A stretch of 33,324 nucleotides of DNA from Leadbetterella sp031420365 (GTDB taxonomy: Bacteria > Bacteroidota > Bacteroidia > Cytophagales > Spirosomataceae). Shown here piece after piece: positions 24,836-33,324 of this stretch. The notes beneath the pieces were generated by a model. The model did not search any database. It saw only the letters and a program-made list of their open reading frames with translations, and was not told where the DNA came from. The position numbers were made by a program, and so were the translations under genes. Position 1 is the first letter of the stretch; each line of letters starts with the position of its first letter. Location: NCBI GenBank assembly GCA_031420365.1, contig JANOMP010000266.1, positions 1 through 33,324 of the forward strand, in the 5' to 3' direction.

Positions 24836-27358
24836 ATGAAAGCTTCACGATTTGCATTAGTATTATTCTTTTTTTCGCTAAAAACATTTGCACAAAATAC
24901 CTCAAAACCTTGGGCGTATTGGTGGTGGCCGGGTAGTGCAGTCAATAAAAGCGACATAAAAGCCAATTTGAAAACGTATGCCGAGTCAGGTTTTGGCGGT
25001 TTACATATCATTCCTATCTATGGAGTAATAGGCGAGGAAAATAATTTTTTGCAATTTCTAAGTCCTGAATATATTGAAAATCTAAAGTTTTGTACCGAAA
25101 CCGCCAAAGAAATGGGCTTAGGCATAGACATGTCGTTAGGAACGGGTTGACCTTTTGGCGGCAAAAACGTGACTAAAGAAATGGGTGCTAAAGTTTTGGT
25201 TTTAGCAAAAGATAGCTTGGGGAATTACACAGCAAGCTATAAAAACACCAATCAAAAAGTAAAAAGAGCTGCACCTGGCGGTGAAGGCTTGGTTTTAGAT
25301 CATTTCAACAAAGCCGCAGTAGATGAATATTTTAAACCTTTCGAAACGCTGTTTACAAAAGAAAACATCGGAGTGAGGGCTTTTTACAGCGATTCTTACG
25401 AAGTCTATGGAGCAAACTGGACGGAAAATTTCTTAGAACGTTTTCAAGAAATCAGAAAATATGACTTGAAACCACATTTAGGTTCTTTAGCCAAAACTAA
25501 AGATTTAACAGAAACTGATAGGCAAATCTGGCATGATTATCAAGAAACTATATCTGACTTGCTTTTAGAAGATTTTACAAAATCTTTTACCAATTTCTCG
25601 CATAAATTCGGTAAAATCAACCGTAACGAGTCTCACGGTTCGCCAGCTAATATTCTGGACTTATATGCGGCCTCGGATGTTCCAGAATCTGAGTTTTTTG
25701 GTTCCAAGCCTTATAACATTCCTTTGTACAGACAAGACCCGGATTATTCTGAAAAACAATTTGGCAAACCAAATCTTTCGGTGTTGAAACTGGCTTCGTC
25801 TCCCGCTCATTTATTAGATAAAAAACTGGTTTCGTCCGAAACTGCCACTTGGATAGGCAATCATTTCAAAGTTTCTTTGGCTCAAATCAAACCAATCATT
25901 GATGAGTCATTTCTAGGTGGCATCAATCATGTCTTTTTTCATGGCATCCCCTACTCGCCAGCGTCGGCAGGATTTCCCGGCTGGCTTTTTTATGCATCCA
26001 CTAATTTCAATCAAAACAGTCATTTCTTTAATGAGTTGCCACTTTTGAATAAATACATTGAGAATTCACAGCAGATTTTACAGAATTCTAAACCTGATAA
26101 TCAGGTGCTTTTATATTTGCCCATTCACGACCTTTGGTCTGAGGCCAAAGAAAACTTGCACTTGATAGATGTACACAACATTGAAAAAAATGGACTTTTT
26201 ACCCCAGAATATAGAAAGATAATCTCAGAATTAAATAAAAATGGCTATCAGTTCGACTTCGTTTCTGACCGACAAATCTTGGATTTGAAACAAGAAAAAA
26301 CAGGATTCGGCATAAAAAACTTTAACTATAAAGCCATCGTGATTCCAGAAGTTGAATATTTGCCAATGGCTACATTAGAAAAGCTTACCGCACTTTCCAT
26401 ACAAGGCATCAAAATAATTATCTTGAAAAGTTTACCTAAAAAAGTTACAGGCCTAATCGACTGGACTAAAAATCAAAAACTTTTTGAGCAAGAAATAAAT
26501 ACTTTAAAGCCTGCTGTTTCTAGCAATCTTTTGAATAGCCTAAAGGCTTCTAAAGTCAATAATGAAAGTCTTTCTACCCAAGGTGTGCAGTTTTTAAGAA
26601 AGAAAACAGAAAAAGAAACAGTCTATTTTTTAGCAAATCAAAACACTACATTCACTTCAGGAAACTTAATTTTCAATACCCTAGCAAAAAACGTATACCT
26701 TATTGACCCTATGACGGGTTCGAAGGAAAGGACAAGTTTTTCGAAAACCAATAACAAAACCTTAGTAAGCTTATATTTACCATCAGGTAAAAGTATTTTT
26801 GTAATTTTCAGCAATTATGATGAAAATATAAAATCATTTGAACCAAAAACACTTACAAAAAAACATAAATATATAGTAGGAGAATGGGAATTAACCTTTA
26901 AAGAAGGAGAGCCATTTATACCAAAAATCCGAAATTTAACAAAATTAGAATCTTGGACAAATACCACCGACACAGTATCACATTATTTCAGTGGCGTTGG
27001 AGCGTATAAGATCAACTTTGAACTCGAAAAAGATGCTATAAACAAATCGGGAATCCTTACTTTAGGCGATGTAAGAGAGTCAGCTAAAGTTTTTATAAAT
27101 AACATTGAAATTGGAACGGCATGGTCGCTACCATTCGAGCTGGCTATTCCTGAGAATATTTTGAAAGAACGCAATGAGCTGAGAATAGAAGTAAGAAACG
27201 TATCAGTTAATCGCGTAATATATTTAGATAAGCAAAAGGTGAATTGGAAGAAATTCTACGACATAAACCTAGTGGACATCCAATACAAACCTTTTAATGC
27301 ATCCAGCTGGAAACCAGTAGATTCTGGGCTTCTTGGGCCTGTAATTATAAAATATTGA
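24836..27358 (+). pseudogene. GH106-like (alpha-L-rhamnosidase-type) glycoside hydrolase gene with one in-frame stop
   Basis: The frame would give 840 residues but is cut by TGA at 25148-25150 (codon 105), inside the conserved LGTGWPFGG, where the family has Trp. A single TGG-to-TGA change explains it, and no frameshift occurs in the remaining ~2.2 kb. A signal peptide (1-19, cut after TFA) is followed by WAYWWWPGSAV and GGLHIIPIYG, typical of the GH106-like catalytic barrel. The last ~150 residues form a galactose-binding-like sandwich (VFINNIEIGTAWSLPFEL). The intact enzyme would act outside the cytoplasm on rhamnose-bearing or similar glycans. The otherwise clean frame suggests recent inactivation. 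Re-initiation at an internal codon after 25169 would lack the signal peptide. Confidence 0.82.
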
Positions 27359-27362
27359 GTAT

Positions 27363-27396
27363 AAAAAAAAAGAGTCGCTTACAACTCTTTTTTTTT
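27363..27396. terminator. Bidirectional intrinsic terminator
   Basis: An A-run followed by AGAGT (27363-27375) pairs with ACTCT followed by a T-run (27384-27396), leaving the 8-base loop CGCTTACA. It gives a U-tract on both strands. It sits between the convergent glycosidase pseudogene and the response-regulator gene. Confidence 0.8.
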
Positions 27397-27411
27397 AATT
27401 CAAAACTTAAA

Positions 27412-28575
27412 TTACAATCCTAAGCCTGCATAAAGTTTTACTTCGTCTATACTGATAATAGCATCGCACATAATTACCAAACGCTCTACAACGTTTCTCA
27501 GCTCACGGACATTACCTGTCCAAGGAAGGTTTTTCATATATTCCATTGCTTCAGGGGATAAAGACTTTGGCTGATCGCCATATTCTTCAGCCACATCGTT
27601 TAAAAACTTTTCTGCCAATAGCGGAATGTCATCTTTTCTTTCTGCCAAAGAAGGAACATAAATAGGAATTACATTTAATCTATGGTAAAGGTCTTCTCTG
27701 AAATTACCCTCAGCAATTTCTTTTTTCAAATCTTTATTAGTTGCAGCAATAATTCTTACATTGATTTTAATTTCTTTTTCGCCACCAACTCTTGTTATTT
27801 TGCTTTCTTGCAGAGCTCTTAAAACTTTGGCTTGAGCAGAAAGACTCATATCTCCAATTTCATCTAAAAACAAAGTACCGTTATCTGCTTGTTCAAATTT
27901 ACCTATCCTTTGTTTTATTGCTGAAGTAAAGGCTCCTTTTTCATGTCCAAAAAGTTCACTTTCAATAAGTTCAGAAGGAATAGCAGCACAGTTTACTTCA
28001 ATCAAAGGTTTTTTGAAACGATTACTCTTTTCATGAATTTGCTTTGCAACCATTTCTTTTCCTGAGCCGTTTGGACCAGTAACTAAAATTCTAGCCTCGG
28101 TTGGTGCAACTCTATCAATAGTTTCTTTTATCTTGTTGATTAAAGGAGTATCTCCTACAATTTCGTTAAGTTTATAAACTCGCTTTTTTAGAGTTTTAAT
28201 AACTTCAACATCATTACTTTTTTCAATGGCATTTCTTACTGTCACCAAAAGCCTATTCAAATCAGGTGGCTTAGTAATAAAATCAAATGCCCCACGTTTT
28301 GTAGCTTCTACTGCGTTTTCAACATTCCCAAAAGCAGAAACCATAACAAACTGAGCAATTACGCCTTCCTCCTTTGCTTTTAATAAAACATCTAAACCAT
28401 CCATTTTAGGCATTTTAATATCACAAAGTGCTACATCGTAGGAGTTTGCAAGCACCATATCTAAGCCTTCTTGTCCATCTTTAGCTTCATCAACTTCATA
28501 GCCTTCATATTCAAGAATATCTCTAAGTGCATCTCGAATGGTTTTCTCATCATCTATAACTAGAATTTTAGCCAT
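27412..28575 (-). CDS. NtrC-like response regulator lacking a DNA-binding domain
   Basis: The protein has 387 residues. The receiver domain (1-~118) has the acidic pair Asp8/Asp9, phosphoacceptor Asp52, Ser80 and Lys102. The AAA+ domain (~140-375) has Walker A GPNGSGKE at 167-174, LFLDE Walker B at 235-239 and a RLNVIPI stretch near 295. The sigma-54-contacting loop reads GAFTSA (214-219) instead of GAFTGA. The protein stops after VKLYAGLGL, whereas typical family members carry a C-terminal Fis-type helix-turn-helix of about 60 more residues. Such short forms are seen in Bacteroidota, so it may be a normal lineage form that acts without a specific enhancer. No sensor kinase is nearby. It is divergent from the carotenoid gene with 219 bases between them. 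Confidence 0.85.
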   Translation of the reverse strand: MAKILVIDDEKTIRDALRDILEYEGYEVDEAKDGQEGLDMVLANSYDVALCDIKMPKMDGLDVLLKAKEEGVIAQFVMVSAFGNVENAVEATKRGAFDFITKPPDLNRLLVTVRNAIEKSNDVEVIKTLKKRVYKLNEIVGDTPLINKIKETIDRVAPTEARILVTGPNGSGKEMVAKQIHEKSNRFKKPLIEVNCAAIPSELIESELFGHEKGAFTSAIKQRIGKFEQADNGTLFLDEIGDMSLSAQAKVLRALQESKITRVGGEKEIKINVRIIAATNKDLKKEIAEGNFREDLYHRLNVIPIYVPSLAERKDDIPLLAEKFLNDVAEEYGDQPKSLSPEAMEYMKNLPWTGNVRELRNVVERLVIMCDAIISIDEVKLYAGLGL

Positions 28576-28794
28576 TGGTGTAGAATAAATTATTAACGTT
28601 TAGTTTTAATGTAGCTGCAATTTACCCAAAAAAATCATATATTTTCGACAAAACTTGTTAAATTATCATTTATAAGGTATCTAGCTAGGATTTTTTGGTT
28701 TTTTCAAACAAATTTCATTGATTTTGTTTTTATAATCTAGTTTTAATATTTTTTTTAAATGTTACCCTTTATTTTATGGGGTTGATTTTTTGGA

Positions 28795-30267
28795 ATGAAA
28801 GATATAGCAATAATTGGTAGTGGCGTCGGAGGTTTAGCTTTGAGCATACGAATGGCAATAAAAGGTGCTTCCGTAACTGTTTTTGAAGCAAATAGTTACC
28901 CAGGAGGAAAACTTAGTGAAATAAACATAGGAAATTATAGGTTTGATGCCGGACCTTCGCTTTTTACCCTTCCTTATTTAGTAGATGAATTGTTTGAACT
29001 TTCAGATAATGAAAATCTTGTAACCTTTGAATATGAAAAACTAAAAGAAATTTGTACCTATTTTTGGGATGATGGTATTCGGTTTACAGTTCCAAGTAGT
29101 GTAGTTGATTTCGATAGTTTAGTACACAAAGAATTAGGAGAAAATAAAGGTCAAATAATCAAATATTTAGCGGATAGTTCCTTCAAATATAAAATTTTAA
29201 ATGGTTTATTTTTAGAAAGAAGTTTACATCTTTTTTCTACTTGGTTTTCAAAAAGTGCTCTTTCTGGATATCTTAATTTACCTAAGATGGGAATATTTAG
29301 CACATTAAATGAGCACAACAAAAGATTTTTTAAGAATCCAAAAACAATCCAAATGTTTAACCGATATGCCACTTACAATGGCTCAAATGCCTATAAAACC
29401 CCAGCTACAATGGGTATTATTCCACATTTGGAATACAATATTGGTGCATTTTTTCCCAAAGATGGAATGTATGGAATTACTCAAAGTCTATATAATCTTG
29501 CAATCAGTAAGGGTGTAAAGATTAACTTTAAAAGCAGGGTAGATGAAATAGTAATTGGTAATGGGAAGGCCAAATCTTTAGTAGTGAATGGTCAATCTAC
29601 TAGTAATTTTGACGCCATAGTAAGTAACATGGATGTTACACCCACCTATAGAAATTTAATGCCAAAGCAAAAGGCTCCAAATAAAATTTTGAATCAAGAA
29701 AAAAGTGGTTCGGGTTTGATTTTTTATTGGGGAATAAAAAGGCAATTTTCAGAATTAGGGCTGCATAATATTTTTTTCTCCAACAATTATGAAGAAGAGT
29801 TTAAAAGTCAATTTCAGAAGAATACTATTTATGATGACCCTACAATTTATCTAAATGTAACTTCAAAACACAAAACTGATGATGCACCAGTTGGTTGTGA
29901 AAATTGGTTTATTTTAATTAATGCACCTGCCAATAAAGGTCAAGATTGGGATTTAATAATTGAAAAAACACGGCAAAATATAATTAATAAGTTAAACAGT
30001 GTTTTGAAAGTAAACTTGATTGATTTTATTGAGTGTGAAGAGATTTTGGATCCAAGAAGTATACAAATTAAGACCTCGAGTGATCAAGGAGCACTGTATG
30101 GTAATAGTTCAAATAATATATTCTCAGCATTTCTAAGGCATCCAAATTTCTCTTCTTCTATCGAAAATTTATTTTTTGTAGGAGGGAGTGTTCATCCAGG
30201 TGGTGGGATTCCACTTGCATTATCCTCTGCAAAAATCACTTCTGATTTTTTGGCACGACTATTGTAA
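28795..30267 (+). CDS. crtD: Carotenoid desaturase-like FAD oxidoreductase (probable 1-hydroxycarotenoid 3,4-desaturase)
   Basis: This 490-residue CrtI-superfamily amine-oxidase-fold protein has the N-terminal dinucleotide motif IIGSGVGGLALSIRMA at 6-21 with the acidic end FEAN at 29-32, then PGGKL. DAGPSLFTLP near residue 52 is the form found in CrtD of Bacteroidota, whereas phytoene desaturases usually have GPSWY. The C-terminal FAD segment FVGGSVHPGGGIPLALSSAK is complete. It would introduce the 3,4 double bond in 1-hydroxycarotenoids on the way to saproxanthin or flexixanthin-type pigments. A phytoene desaturase role is the main alternative. No other carotenoid gene lies in the window. 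Confidence 0.82.
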   Translation: MKDIAIIGSGVGGLALSIRMAIKGASVTVFEANSYPGGKLSEINIGNYRFDAGPSLFTLPYLVDELFELSDNENLVTFEYEKLKEICTYFWDDGIRFTVPSSVVDFDSLVHKELGENKGQIIKYLADSSFKYKILNGLFLERSLHLFSTWFSKSALSGYLNLPKMGIFSTLNEHNKRFFKNPKTIQMFNRYATYNGSNAYKTPATMGIIPHLEYNIGAFFPKDGMYGITQSLYNLAISKGVKINFKSRVDEIVIGNGKAKSLVVNGQSTSNFDAIVSNMDVTPTYRNLMPKQKAPNKILNQEKSGSGLIFYWGIKRQFSELGLHNIFFSNNYEEEFKSQFQKNTIYDDPTIYLNVTSKHKTDDAPVGCENWFILINAPANKGQDWDLIIEKTRQNIINKLNSVLKVNLIDFIECEEILDPRSIQIKTSSDQGALYGNSSNNIFSAFLRHPNFSSSIENLFFVGGSVHPGGGIPLALSSAKITSDFLARLL

Positions 30268-30522
30268 TACCAATTTTTGAGATTAAATTTCCTAATTAAG
30301 CCTAATATTATTTACCAGTTTAGCTATTTTTAAGTTACCTCCCATTTCTAATTATTAATATTTTGAATATTTTTTATATATATTTAAATATTTGAATATC
30401 AATAGTATATATACTTTATTATCTCTATTTTTTAGTTTACTTTTTAAGATGAAATGATTAAGCGGTATGATATTTGATACCAAATAAACAACGTTATTGA
30501 GTGAATCTAAAATACAAGAGTT

Positions 30523-31323
30523 GTGAAAATTATTATTTTAAAAATCTTAACAGTATTGTTTTTTTGTACTTTCATTTTTTCTTGTAAGAAGAAAAACAAC
30601 AGTCCAGAAATAGCAATCAGCAAATGCCCCTTATTGGCAATTAACGGCCCTACGGGCAACATCCGTAATTTTGAATGGGTGGGGAATAAATTGATTAGAG
30701 TCTTTAATAAAGATTCTATTCCAACTACAATCGTTTTTCGTTACAATACGAAAAATTTGGCTGAAACAATGGAAATCTCTGCGGAAAATACAAGTGAAAA
30801 ATATTTTGTAAAATTCATTTATGGTGAAAATAATATCATTGTAAAAAGTAACGTAACCGTAAATGGTATTCAATTTATGACCAACAATTTTTCCTACAAT
30901 GAAAAAAATACACTTACAAGTATTAAGACAACTGTCGATTTGTTTGGTAGAAAGTCAATTGGGAAAACACGAATTGAGTATTTAAATAATAATGTATCTA
31001 AAGTTTATTCATCTATAGATAATGATTTAGAGAAGTTGTCATTTACAGGGGATGTTTATGATGATAAAGCTCAATATTTTCCAGATATATATAAAACTGC
31101 AGCTTTGGGTTTTGTAGGGATTGCCAATAATTTCTTTTCATATTTTGGGAAAAATAATATGATAATTGGTAAAATTTATGATGGTCAAGGTAGATTAAAT
31201 CAAGAGACCAAAATAGAATATGAATACAATAAAGTTGGTTTGCCTGTAAAATCGGAGACTGTTTCATTAAGAAATGGAAAGAAATTTATTGAAGTATGTA
31301 GTTATAATTTCGGTTGTAAATAA
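30523..31323 (+). CDS. Lipoprotein of unknown function
   Basis: The product has 266 residues. The start codon is GTG, with AAGAG a few bases upstream. No in-frame ATG precedes the signal peptide. Residues 1-20 form a lipoprotein signal ending FIFSC, with Cys21 as the lipidation site, followed by KKKNN. The mature part is rich in beta-forming segments with repeated Tyr/Asn patterns such as YDGQGRLNQETKIEYEYN, reminiscent of YD-repeat-like or DUF4595-type lipoproteins. No catalytic motif is visible. It ends in a strong intrinsic terminator. Confidence 0.7.
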   Translation: MKIIILKILTVLFFCTFIFSCKKKNNSPEIAISKCPLLAINGPTGNIRNFEWVGNKLIRVFNKDSIPTTIVFRYNTKNLAETMEISAENTSEKYFVKFIYGENNIIVKSNVTVNGIQFMTNNFSYNEKNTLTSIKTTVDLFGRKSIGKTRIEYLNNNVSKVYSSIDNDLEKLSFTGDVYDDKAQYFPDIYKTAALGFVGIANNFFSYFGKNNMIIGKIYDGQGRLNQETKIEYEYNKVGLPVKSETVSLRNGKKFIEVCSYNFGCK

Positions 31324-31360
31324 GACCTTTTGTGCAAAGACTAATAATCCTAGTGGTCAA

Positions 31361-31394
31361 AAGAAATCCTCGATTTTTCGGGGATTTTCTTTTT
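31361..31394 (+). terminator. Intrinsic terminator of the lipoprotein gene and group IIC intron target
   Basis: AAATCCTCGA (31364-31373) pairs with TCGGGGATTT (31378-31387) around a TTTT loop, with one T-G pair. The stem can extend by AAG/CTT with a bulge. A T-rich tract runs to 31394. The next base begins the group II intron. Confidence 0.85.
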
Positions 31395-31890
31395 GTGTGC
31401 CATGCATACCATTTTTCTAAACGGTTAAAATCCGGAGCGAGCCATTTAGCGGGAATCGTTAGCCAACAGCAAGGGTGTTTATCGCGAGGTAAAACAGGAA
31501 CGCCTGCCCGGCTGAAGAAGCTCTAGGCAAAATCGGGAACTGACGAACAGAAACAAGATAAAGGCTGTCCAAAATGGTTACTTGGCATTAGACAGGAACG
31601 CCCAATAGCTAAACGTAATTTTGGATAGTAAATCTTGCAGTTTTCTAGGGAAGGAAAATGAGTTTACCATGGGAGGTCTGTATAAAAGATAGGAGGAGTA
31701 TCCAAGCGAAGTGGTCAATCAAAAGCTTTATACAGAAGTCACGGGAACGCCCGCCGGCCAGGTCGTAGTAGTGAAGAAGTTTCTGTAATGGAGATGGAGC
31801 GAAGGGTCGAATTTTCAGAACTGTAGAGCGAAATGGGAAGTAGAAACAGCAAAAAAAAAGAACTGGGGAGAGAACGATTAAAATCATCAA

Positions 31891-33281
31891 ATGAACCCGA
31901 TGGGAGAATGTTTGACACTAAATGACCTTTTAGCGGATGCGACACCCGTATGGTTTAGCAAAGATGGGAAGGTATGCCCAGACTGGCTAACTGCATGCGA
32001 AGAAGAGCGTAAACAGACTAAAAGTTTGATGGAACGTATAGCCGACCCATCAAATTTGCAAAAAGCTTGTAAACAAGTAGTACAAAATGCTGGAAGTGGT
32101 GGAGTTGACAAGATGGATTTGGAGAATTTCAAGGATGGTTAACCCAAAATTGGAAGAAATTAGCCGAAGAATTATTAAATGGCGAATACAAACCAAGCCC
32201 AGTGAAAGGCATTGAAATTCCAATACCACAAGGAGGAACAAGATTGTTGGGCATTCCAACAGTGAAAGACAGATTAGTACAACAGGCGATATTAGAAATA
32301 CTAACGCTAAAATACGACAAAACGTTTTCCGACAACAGCTACGGATTTCGACCAAAACGCAAGGCCCACCAAGCCCTATCAAAAGCATGTCAAAACGTAA
32401 AAGACGGTTACACAATTATTGTTGACATCGACTTGGTGAAGTTCTTTGACGAAGTAAACCACCATCGATTGATGTGGATGTTAGGTACAAGAATTGGCGA
32501 CAAAAGGGTACTGAGACTGATAAATTCATTTCTAAAAGCAGGAATATTTTTAGAAGGAATGGAAAGTCAACGTATAAAAGGTACGCCACAAGGCAGTCCA
32601 CTAAGCCCCTTACTATCAAATATTGTACTTGACGAGCTAGACCAAGAACTACAAAGGCGAGGACACCGATTTGTGCGGTATGCTGATGACTTGCAGATTT
32701 TTGTAAAAACCAAAGAGAGTGCATTAAGAGTTCAGGGAAGTATTACAACTTTCATTGAAACTCGCATGAAACTGAAAGTCAATGACGCAAAAAGTGCTGT
32801 AAGAAAATGCGAAGAATGTAATTTTCTTGGGCACAGTCTTTTGAAAGGCGGGAAGTTAGGATTAGGGAAGAAAAGCGAACAGCGACTAAAAGACAAAATC
32901 AGAGAAGTTACAAAACGAAACAGAGGAGAATCTTTTGAATCGATAATTCTCAAACTCCAGCCCATTTTAAGAGGGTGGTTGCAATATTACAAATATGCAA
33001 AAATGAGTAAAAAGTTCCAAGCGATTGAGTCATGGTTACGGCGGAAACTTCGATGCTACAGGCTCAAACAATGCAAAAGAGTAATTGGGATAGTAAGGTT
33101 TTTGACAAGTCTAAAAGTAGAGAAAAAGTTAAGTTGGAAAACTGCTCTAAGTGGTAAAGGCTGGTGGCGAATCAGTAAAAGCCCTGCTTTAAGTATTGGA
33201 ATGAATAATACATGGTTTAAAAATCATGGATTGTTTGGACTAACCGAAAATTACAAGAAATTGCACAGTAATCCAATCTGA
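31891..33281 (+). pseudogene. ltrA: Group IIC intron-encoded reverse transcriptase/maturase, frameshifted
   Basis: The full protein would be about 463 residues but is split by a one-base loss near 32128-32136. The first frame (31891-32142) runs to GSGGVDKM and stops. The second frame carries on with GWLTQNWKKLAEELLNGEY and continues to 33281. The second part holds the RT core: IPIPQGGTRLLGIPTVKDR, VDIDLVKFFD, GTPQGSPLSPLLSN, and the catalytic YADD encoded at 32679-32690. It is followed by the maturase (X) domain with RGWLQYYKYAKM. No DNA-binding or HNH endonuclease domain follows, as expected for class C. Unless the shift is bypassed, the protein is inactive, and the intron would depend on a maturase made elsewhere. 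Confidence 0.85.
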
Positions 33282-33285
33282 GGAA

Positions 33286-33315
33286 ACCGCCGTACACGTG
33301 AGTACATACGGTGGT
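33286..33315 (+). ncRNA. Group II intron domain V hairpin
   Basis: ACCGCCGTA (33286-33294) pairs with TACGGTGGT (33307-33315). A two-base bulge CA (33305-33306) and a short upper helix closed by the GNRA tetraloop GTGA (33298-33301) complete the catalytic hairpin. The CGC triad at 33288-33290 is the class C form. One C-A mismatch (33295/33304) is present in the upper helix. Confidence 0.85.
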
Positions 33316-33324
33316 GTGAGAGGT

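Larger units (their letters stand above)
31395..33324 (+). mobile_element. Group IIC self-splicing intron (3' end outside the window)
   Basis: The 5' end GTGTGCC at 31395 fits the group II consensus GUGYG and the start of the Oceanobacillus iheyensis class C intron. The segment around 31460-31490 (GTTAGCCAACAGCAAGGGTG) also resembles that intron's domain I. The ribozyme's 5' half (domains I-III) fills 31395 to about 31890, a stretch with no protein gene. An intron-encoded reverse transcriptase sits in domain IV. Domain V is at 33286-33315. The element starts at the end of the U-tract of an intrinsic terminator, the known target type of class C introns. The 3' end with domain VI is cut off by the window edge. 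Confidence 0.87.

Noticed and set aside
16550..27358. TGA read as tryptophan in this organism, which would mend several stops
   Set aside because: Intact genes in the window end in TGA (for example at 12327-12329 and 22734-22736) and encode Trp as TGG. The broken genes also contain TAA stops and frameshifts that recoding would not repair.
31332..31526. Short open frame after the lipoprotein gene
   Set aside because: It overlaps the terminator and the structured 5' part of the group II intron. The sequence is explained by the ribozyme.
32202..33281. Reverse transcriptase as part of a retron or diversity-generating retroelement
   Set aside because: The maturase domain, the upstream ribozyme and the downstream domain V hairpin identify a group II intron. 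No template/variable repeat pair or msr/msd-like structure was seen.
1..33324. CRISPR array or diverse direct repeats with spacers
   Set aside because: No regularly spaced identical repeats were found. The only periodic DNA is the coding repeat at 18577-18852, which has no spacers.

Overview
The window looks like chromosomal DNA of an AT-rich Bacteroidota, most likely of the order Cytophagales (Leadbetterella/Emticicia/Lacihabitans-like). The clues are the low GC, the weak Shine-Dalgarno signals, the secreted multidomain proteins with a shared C-terminal module ending near a Cys, the Bacteroidota-type PurM, the split YeeE/YedE pair and a flexixanthin/saproxanthin-type carotenoid desaturase. 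This assignment is inference from gene content.

Layout. 1-171: end of an unrecognised ORF. 337-2262 (-): secreted SGNH/sialate-O-acetylesterase-like protein. 2459-3070 (+): RluA-type pseudouridine synthase, convergent with an AraC-type regulator (3073-3936, -). The regulator is divergent from a long same-strand run (4050-16537, +): SDR dehydrogenase, ROK sugar kinase, SIS-domain protein, MetE-like zinc methyltransferase, UlaG-like metallo-hydrolase, exported xylose-isomerase-like TIM barrel, two Gfo/Idh/MocA oxidoreductases (one cytosolic, one with a Tat signal), a DeoC-like aldolase with an unusual insertion, and a 1070-residue secreted PQQ-type sugar dehydrogenase. Together these read as an uncharacterised carbohydrate oxidation and catabolism pathway. 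The MetE-like and modified DeoC proteins are the parts that standard sugar pathways do not explain. This is the best candidate for something undescribed.

16550-27358 mixes intact genes with genes in decay. A two-rhodanese remnant of a persulfide-dioxygenase-like protein lies upstream of an intact YeeE/YedE pair. A tRNA-Arg(CCG), an extraordinarily charged heptad-repeat exported protein and an acyl-CoA thioesterase follow. Next come a DUF1361 membrane-protein pseudogene, a DgkA-type lipid kinase, a membrane protein with a winged-helix regulator, purM, a broken OLD-like ATPase/TOPRIM nuclease gene and a GH106-like glycosidase gene interrupted by one Trp-to-stop change. Four broken genes in about 11 kb suggest ongoing local gene loss.

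27412-33324: an NtrC-like regulator that lacks the DNA-binding domain and carries GAFTSA instead of GAFTGA (-), a CrtD/CrtI-like carotenoid desaturase and a lipoprotein. The lipoprotein gene ends in a strong intrinsic terminator, and a group IIC intron begins at the last base of its U-tract. The intron has a recognisable 5' end, an intron-encoded reverse transcriptase/maturase broken by a frameshift, and a domain V hairpin. Its 3' end lies just beyond the window.
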